From: CAYWXV01 sp964462535
GTDB lineage: Bacteria > Bacteroidota > Ignavibacteria > OLB7
Reading direction: 5' to 3'
DNA: 10,943 nt
Assembly: GCA_964462535.1 (NCBI GenBank)
Contig: CAYWXV010000078.1
Coordinates: 1-10,943 of the forward strand
The position numbers and the translations under genes are program-made. Under the pieces are notes generated by a model. It saw only the letters and a program-made list of their open reading frames with translations, was not told the DNA's origin and searched no databases. Positions 7,098-10,943 of this stretch are shown here, one piece after another. Every line of letters starts with the position of its first letter. The stretch's first letter is position 1.

Positions 7098-7775
7098 ATG
7101 ACGCTGATTGTCTATGCCCGGAAAGGAGAGACGGCGGTGATGTTGACCGACCGGGAGTCCACGACCACGGCCGAGCCAACTCCGGCCGACGCCGGTATTC
7201 CCCACCTCTGCTGCAACGGAATGGCGGCAATCGTGGGTGGAGTCGACCGGGTGAACCTCCTGGCCAAAGACGTGGCATGGGACGTAGCCGAGATCGCGCG
7301 AGTCTCCCTGCTGCCACACAGGAGTATCGAACGGGTCGTGCGGCACTTCTCGCAGATCCTGACCGGCATGACGTTCGATCCTGAAGCAACAGCGAGTCGC
7401 AGAGTAACGCTCACCATCATGGGATACGACCCCGCTCGACAGCCGACACTGGAGACACACACATTCGAGCTGGGGAACAACGGGCGATTCAAGAATGCCG
7501 GGCGTGAAGGTGGGCCAGACAAACGGCTGATCGTTACCGGCGGATCACCCGCAATCGAACGCGCGGCCGAAATCAGCTACAGGCAGGCCGACACCATCGA
7601 AGCATTCGTGGCGTTGCTCACGACCCCCGATATCGATCGACTGATCGCAGAGGGAAACGAGCCGGCGCAACGAGTCGGTCCGCTCCTTGACTGGACCATC
7701 CTTTCCGGGGGGGCCGCCACGCTGCATCATCGCGCCGGTCACGCCCCGCGTCACAGGAAGCGCCGCAACACGTGA
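7098..7775 (+). CDS. Putative proteasome-like Ntn-hydrolase-fold protein, 225 aa
   Basis: The N-terminus MTLIVYARKGETAVMLTDRES resembles proteasome/HslV-type beta subunits. Thr follows Met directly, so removal of Met would expose it as the nucleophile without a propeptide, and counting from that Thr an Asp falls at position 17, as in the family. Next come HLCCNGMAAIVGGVDRVNLL (about 36-55), matching the strand and glycine turn around Gly47, and LIVTGGSPAIERAAEISY with DTIEAFVALL (about 147-177), matching the GSG-helix-helix part. The catalytic Lys33 is not evident: that position is Ile, with His two residues on. It may therefore be inactive or use another base. The tail is rich in His and Arg (HHRAGHAPRHRKRRNT). 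No ATPase partner is nearby. Assignment is at fold level only; substrate unknown. The start has no good ribosome-binding site. Confidence 0.72.
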   Translation: MTLIVYARKGETAVMLTDRESTTTAEPTPADAGIPHLCCNGMAAIVGGVDRVNLLAKDVAWDVAEIARVSLLPHRSIERVVRHFSQILTGMTFDPEATASRRVTLTIMGYDPARQPTLETHTFELGNNGRFKNAGREGGPDKRLIVTGGSPAIERAAEISYRQADTIEAFVALLTTPDIDRLIAEGNEPAQRVGPLLDWTILSGGAATLHHRAGHAPRHRKRRNT

Positions 7776-7873
7776 GCCCCCCCGCCAGCACATGGAGACG
7801 CATAATTATTGAACGTCCGTTTCTCTGGAACAACCAACGCTCGTCAAAAGAATGTGAACACCAGGACCTGATC

Positions 7874-8752
7874 ATGCAGACGTGTACAAAAGACTGCGGC
7901 AAGCATACGTTACGGATATGCCTTGCCTTCACGCTAGCCCTGCTCCAGGTAGAGATAGCGACAGGCCAGGATCTGCCGACGTGGACAACAGAGGAATTAC
8001 GGGGATCTCCCGCACACGTCACCTGGTACAAAACCGGCGCGGACGACACAGCCGGAGAACATCGTGATCGGATCATGGAATATCGTTTCGACAGTCTTGG
8101 GAGAGTAATTGAGCTCGCGTTCAACCTTGGCGCTGACCAGAGTATGAAGGGTTTCTACGAATATCACTCCGGAGAATGTCGGATGCGTTGGGCGGATGGT
8201 GAATCGTTCGCATCGCGGACCAGAATTCAGCTCGACACCGGTGGGCGGGCGATATCGTGGGTTATTGTACAGGACAACGGTACGTTTCTTGGTCGTGAAC
8301 TCTGCGAACGCGATTCGGCCGGACGATTGATCACGTACACCAAATTCCAGCAGGATAGTTCGTTGGAAGCGGGATGGAAATACGAATACGACGAAGCGGG
8401 ACGATTATCGAACCGTTTCACGCTCGATGGTTCACTCACCACGATAACCGAACGTATCGCGTACACCTATGATTCACTCGGATTTGTCGCGCGTGAGGAG
8501 TACAGCAAACCAGGCGAACTGCGAGACAGGGCAATTATCAAGTTTTACGAGCGCGACAGTCTGGGGAATGTGATTTCCGAGGGATTATCCGAAGACGGAT
8601 CGAAGCCACCGCAATGGCACACGCGATTTACGTACACATACGACACCGCGGGCAACTGGACGACGCGACGATCGATGCGCATGGAGCCCGAGGGCACGCT
8701 GACGAAGTGGGTCTCAGGCGAGGTATGGGCGAGGGTGATTGAGTATTATTAG
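7874..8752 (+). CDS. Secreted YD-repeat (RHS-like) protein, 292 aa
   Basis: The start at 7874 is chosen because AGGA lies seven bases upstream and the protein then begins with a signal peptide: a basic n-region to Arg14, the hydrophobic core ICLAFTLALLQV, and probable cleavage near IATG-QDLP (about residue 31). The frame opens earlier (7772), but that extension would bury the signal. The mature part carries at least five YD-type repeats with the Y-x-(Y/F)-D-x-x-G-R pattern: EYRFDSLGRV (69-78), ERDSAGRLI, YEYDEAGRL (170-178), YTYDSLGFV (197-205), FYERDSLGNV and YTYDTAGNW (254-262). YD repeats usually build beta-rich extracellular shells and bind carbohydrate. There is no toxin domain and no T9SS sorting domain, so export to the periplasm or surface is inferred and function is unknown. 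A decayed relative lies 0.2-0.6 kb downstream. Confidence 0.82.
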   Translation: MQTCTKDCGKHTLRICLAFTLALLQVEIATGQDLPTWTTEELRGSPAHVTWYKTGADDTAGEHRDRIMEYRFDSLGRVIELAFNLGADQSMKGFYEYHSGECRMRWADGESFASRTRIQLDTGGRAISWVIVQDNGTFLGRELCERDSAGRLITYTKFQQDSSLEAGWKYEYDEAGRLSNRFTLDGSLTTITERIAYTYDSLGFVAREEYSKPGELRDRAIIKFYERDSLGNVISEGLSEDGSKPPQWHTRFTYTYDTAGNWTTRRSMRMEPEGTLTKWVSGEVWARVIEYY

Positions 8753-8803
8753 ATGAAGGGTCGCCAGACTAAACCTCCTGCTGCATCGGTCCGCAGATTT
8801 TGA

Positions 8804-8843
8804 AACACGGAGGAAACGGAGGGCCTCTCCGTTCCTCTGCGTT
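8804..8843. repeat. Hairpin repeat, copy A
   Basis: Inverted repeat: AACGGAG (8815-8821) pairs with CTCCGTT (8827-8833) over a five-base loop. Pairing continues outward with one bulge and one mismatch to AA (8804) and TT (8843). The motif is built from short units like aacggagg/aacgcagagg. The right arm and its flank (8821-8853) recur at 8911-8943 with two differences in 33 bases. It starts 51 bases after the YD gene stop and could act as a terminator or RNA-end structure. Confidence 0.75.
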
Positions 8844-8879
8844 AATCTTCCCCACCACCGGCATCGGGGTTCCAGAATA

Positions 8880-8935
8880 TTAAACGCAGAGGAACGCTGA
8901 GGTACGCTGAGGCCCTCTGCGTTCCTCTGCGTTAA
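8880..8935. repeat. Hairpin repeat, copy B
   Basis: A long inverted repeat. The left arm (8880-8902) contains AACGCAGAGGAACGCTGAGG, and the right arm (8914-8935) reads back as its near-perfect complement (one extra base and one change). A third unit TACGCTGAGG (8903-8912) sits in the loop. The nine-base unit acgcagagg/acgctgagg is thus repeated in tandem and then mirrored. Copy B lies 90 bases from copy A, in the same orientation. Confidence 0.8.
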
Positions 8936-8982
8936 TCTTCCCCCAACCCCGTATCTAGAGACGACGATGACACGACATTTAG

Positions 8983-9370
8983 ATGAAGCCTCGCGACGTA
9001 CGCGGTAACGATAGCGACCACGTTCATCGTTGGTGCCAGCGCCGGCATAAGTCAGGACCTGCCCGGACTCAAAGAGTATGATGTGACCAGCCCCGTCTCC
9101 CGTGTCGTGGTGCCGCGCGGAAACGGAAGAGCGCCCCGGCCGCTTCGTTGAGGGTGAGTAGAAGGTATCAACGGTTGCCGAGCTCGACCGCACGGAAGGA
9201 ACGAAATGAATCGATGCTCCCCGCCCTGTTTATGGACCAATCGCTACGAATACGCCTACTTCGAGCACGGCAATTGGACAGACAAACGAGAATTCAAGGC
9301 CGAAACCCGCGACGGGAACGAAGTCTTGGTTCCGGGTGTGGTGTGGTATCCGGAAATGAGGAACTACTGA
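8983..9370 (+). pseudogene. Decayed secreted YD-type protein, possible paralogue of the upstream gene
   Basis: One frame holds two protein-like pieces. The first (8987-9148) reads SLATYAVTIATTFIVGASAG then ISQDLPGLKEYD: a signal-peptide core and the same QDLP that begins the mature part of the intact YD protein upstream. An ATG AA at 8983 lies just before it but out of frame; a small indel would restore a normal MK-S-L-A start. TGA stops at 9149 and 9155 interrupt the frame. The second piece (from ATG 9206 to TGA 9368) encodes 54 residues including TNRYEYAYFEHGNWTDKREF, a YD-repeat-like end comparable to YTYDTAGNWTTRR in the intact gene. The middle of the gene appears lost. Paralogy is inferred from these short matches and the signal peptide; a 54-aa independent gene at 9206 is less likely. 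Confidence 0.5.
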
Positions 9371-9558
9371 TAGAGCACTCTGTGCCCGAGCATGCTGCCC
9401 GCGCCTTGTCGTCCGGGAGAGACCCTCACCTTGCGTAGATTCGCTCGCCCGGCAGAACGCGACTGGGAATGCACAGCCCCCGGCAGCAGTCGCAACCATT
9501 CAATTGCCGCCTCGCAATCGGTTCAACTCCGTCCGTCCAAGACAAACGCTAGACTCAG

Positions 9559-10943
9559 ATGACCCCTCAGGAATTCGCCGCCAAGTGGCGATCGTCGACA
9601 CTCAAAGAACGCTCGGGGTATCAGGAGCATTTCCTGGATCTCTGCACGCTTGCGGGCCATGGGACGCCGGCAGCATTGGACCCGACGGGCGAGTCATTCA
9701 CGTTCGAGTATGGGGCGCGCACAACGGAGGGATCGAACGGATTTGCCGACGTGTGGAAGAAGGGATGCTTCGGCCTTGAGTACAAAGGGAAGCACAAGGA
9801 TCTCGACGCCGCCTACCAGCAACTGCTGAAGTATCGCGAGGCGCTGCAGAACCCTCCCCTCCTCGCTGTATGCGATTTCGACAAGCTGATCATTCACACC
9901 AACTTCACGAACACGGTCAAGAAGGTCGTCACGCTCACGCTGGACGACATGGTCACACCCGACGGGCAGAAGACGCTGCGGCAATTCTTCTTCGAGCCGG
10001 AAGCGTTCAAGATCGAGCGCACAACCGCGCAGGTAACGCAGGAAGCGGCAAAGCAGTTCGCCCGCCTTGCGGATCTCCTTCGCGCGCGGGGATACCAATC
10101 CCACGAGGCAGCGCACTTCCTCATCCGTCTCCTCTTCTGCCTTTTCGCTGAGGACATCAATCTTCTACCGCAGGGGCTCTTCACCGCTCTCGTCAAGGAC
10201 TCACGTCTCCGGCCGAACGAGTTCGTGGAGCGTATGCGCGAACTCTTTGCCAAGATGTCCTCCGGTGGTTTCTTCGGACGTGAGAGAATCCCCCACTTCA
10301 ATGGCGGCCTCTTCGACGACGACACCGTACTCGAACTCGATCAGGAAGGGCTGGAGATTCTCGCGAAGGTCTGCGACCTGGATTGGTCGTACATGGAGCC
10401 GTCGATCTTCGGCACGCTCTTCGAGCGTTCGCTCGATCCATCGAAAAGGGCACAGCTCGGAGCGCACTACACCAGCCGCGAGGATATCCTGTTGATTGTG
10501 GAGCCGGTGTTGATGGAACCGCTACGACGCAAATGGGGCGAGGTGCAATCGAAGGTCGAAGCGCTCGAGGCCGAGCGCCAGGCGGCGACGTCGGATCGGA
10601 TCAAGAAGAACAGACTCGATGACATCTCCGCGCAGCTTACCGGCTTCGCAAATGAGATCGCCGAAGTCACCGTTCTCGATCCCGCCTGCGGCAGCGGGAA
10701 TTTCCTCTACGTCTCGCTGAAACAACTCCTCGATCTTCAGAAGGAAGTCATCGCGGAGGCGGGCAGATATGGACTCCCGTCATTCCTCCCTTCAGTCGCA
10801 CCGAAGCAGCTCTACGGCATTGAGATCAACGCATACGCGCACGAACTCGCGCAGGCGACGATATCGATCGGATATATCCAGTGGTTGAACGAGAACGGGT
10901 TCGGGATACCGCCGGAGCCGATACTTCAGAAGTTGAGTGGGAT
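9559..10943 (+). CDS. MmeI-family (type IIL) restriction-modification enzyme, N-terminal half
   Basis: Only the first 461 codons are present; the frame is open at the window end. The ATG at 9559 is fixed by an in-frame TAG nine bases upstream. The start MTPQEFAAKW is typical of this family of single-chain endonuclease-methyltransferases, which methylate adenine in one strand of an asymmetric site and cut about 20 bases away. The nuclease motif D64-X9-E74-Y-K76 (FADVWKKGCFGLEYKGK) matches the D-X9-E-X-K motif of MmeI. CDFDKLIIHTNF and a long helical spacer (about 150-290) follow, then methyltransferase motif X GAHYTSREDI (301-310), a coiled segment (about 325-355), motif I VLDPACGSGNFL (about 372-383) and YGIEINAYAHELAQ. 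The NPPY-type catalytic motif and the target-recognition domain lie beyond the edge. No separate methylase or restriction gene precedes it, as expected for this type. Confidence 0.9.
   Translation, partial: MTPQEFAAKWRSSTLKERSGYQEHFLDLCTLAGHGTPAALDPTGESFTFEYGARTTEGSNGFADVWKKGCFGLEYKGKHKDLDAAYQQLLKYREALQNPPLLAVCDFDKLIIHTNFTNTVKKVVTLTLDDMVTPDGQKTLRQFFFEPEAFKIERTTAQVTQEAAKQFARLADLLRARGYQSHEAAHFLIRLLFCLFAEDINLLPQGLFTALVKDSRLRPNEFVERMRELFAKMSSGGFFGRERIPHFNGGLFDDDTVLELDQEGLEILAKVCDLDWSYMEPSIFGTLFERSLDPSKRAQLGAHYTSREDILLIVEPVLMEPLRRKWGEVQSKVEALEAERQAATSDRIKKNRLDDISAQLTGFANEIAEVTVLDPACGSGNFLYVSLKQLLDLQKEVIAEAGRYGLPSFLPSVAPKQLYGIEINAYAHELAQATISIGYIQWLNENGFGIPPEPILQKLSG

Larger units (their letters stand above)
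8753..9558. other. 806-base stretch without an intact gene
   Basis: It contains the two hairpin repeats and the decayed YD-type gene listed separately. I saw no intact coding frame, RNA gene or clear promoter in the rest. The last part (9371-9558) must hold the promoter of the restriction-modification gene, but no good -7/-33 pair is evident. Confidence 0.7.

Noticed and set aside
6562..7101. A 179-codon plus-strand frame across the 107-aa gene and its upstream region
   Set aside because: It is antisense to a better protein-like frame, covers the promoter region, and ends in Pro/His/Arg-rich sequence typical of non-coding frames.
7811..7822. GAACGTCCGTTT, close to the Gram-positive LexA box GAAC-N4-GTTC
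   Set aside because: It belongs to a different operator class from the better-supported site at imuB, and nothing about the YD gene suggests SOS control.
7819..7832. GTTTC-TCTG-GAACA upstream of the YD-repeat gene, similar to the imuB palindrome
   Set aside because: Only the inner TTC-N4-GAACA part fits. The left half-site is off at two positions and no promoter element is aligned with it. Such partial matches are expected by chance in 11 kb.
8804..8943. CRISPR array
   Set aside because: Only two repeat copies, each with internal inverted structure and no regular spacers or cas genes.
9148..9438. A 96-codon plus-strand frame in the decayed region
   Set aside because: Its product is Arg-rich with no pattern. 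The overlapping frame with YEYAYFEHGNW is the one that resembles a protein.

Overview
The window looks like chromosomal DNA from a fairly GC-rich member of the Bacteroidota/Chlorobiota group. The main evidence is a type IX secretion (T9SS) type A sorting domain at the left edge. Two candidate promoters also fit the Bacteroidota pattern (TTG, 19 bp, TAnnTT), and most starts have weak or no Shine-Dalgarno sequence. The assignment is inferred from these traits; there is no rRNA or other marker gene in view.

Left part (1-1133): the C-terminal end of a T9SS-exported protein, then a small protein of unknown function (458-808) closed by a textbook intrinsic terminator (833-872). A second small unknown protein (900-1133) lies convergent on the minus strand.

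Centre (1313-5999, minus strand): a tightly packed mutagenesis operon, imuB, a DUF6504-type small gene and dnaE2, with junctions of 3-4 bases. ImuB is a catalytically dead Y-family polymerase relative that keeps a beta-clamp-binding motif. DnaE2 is the error-prone C-family polymerase with its catalytic aspartates intact. Upstream lie a Bacteroidota-type promoter and an overlapping palindrome (6015-6030) that resembles the TGTTC-N4-GAACA class of LexA operators, so SOS control is likely. No imuA and no lexA lies in the window.

Right-centre (6205-8752): two convergent small unknown genes, a 225-aa protein with features of the proteasome-like Ntn-hydrolase fold (Thr directly after Met, Asp at position 17), and a secreted 292-aa YD-repeat protein.

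Right (8753-10943): about 0.8 kb of non-coding or decayed DNA. It holds two hairpin-forming repeats 90 bp apart and the remains of a second secreted YD-type protein (signal peptide and C-terminal piece in one frame, interrupted by stops). Then comes the 5' 461 codons of an MmeI-family (type IIL) restriction-modification enzyme, with a D-X9-E-X-K nuclease motif and methyltransferase motifs X and I. It runs off the window before the NPPY-type catalytic motif. Reading frame, motifs and layout were read directly; family names come from recognition without a database search.
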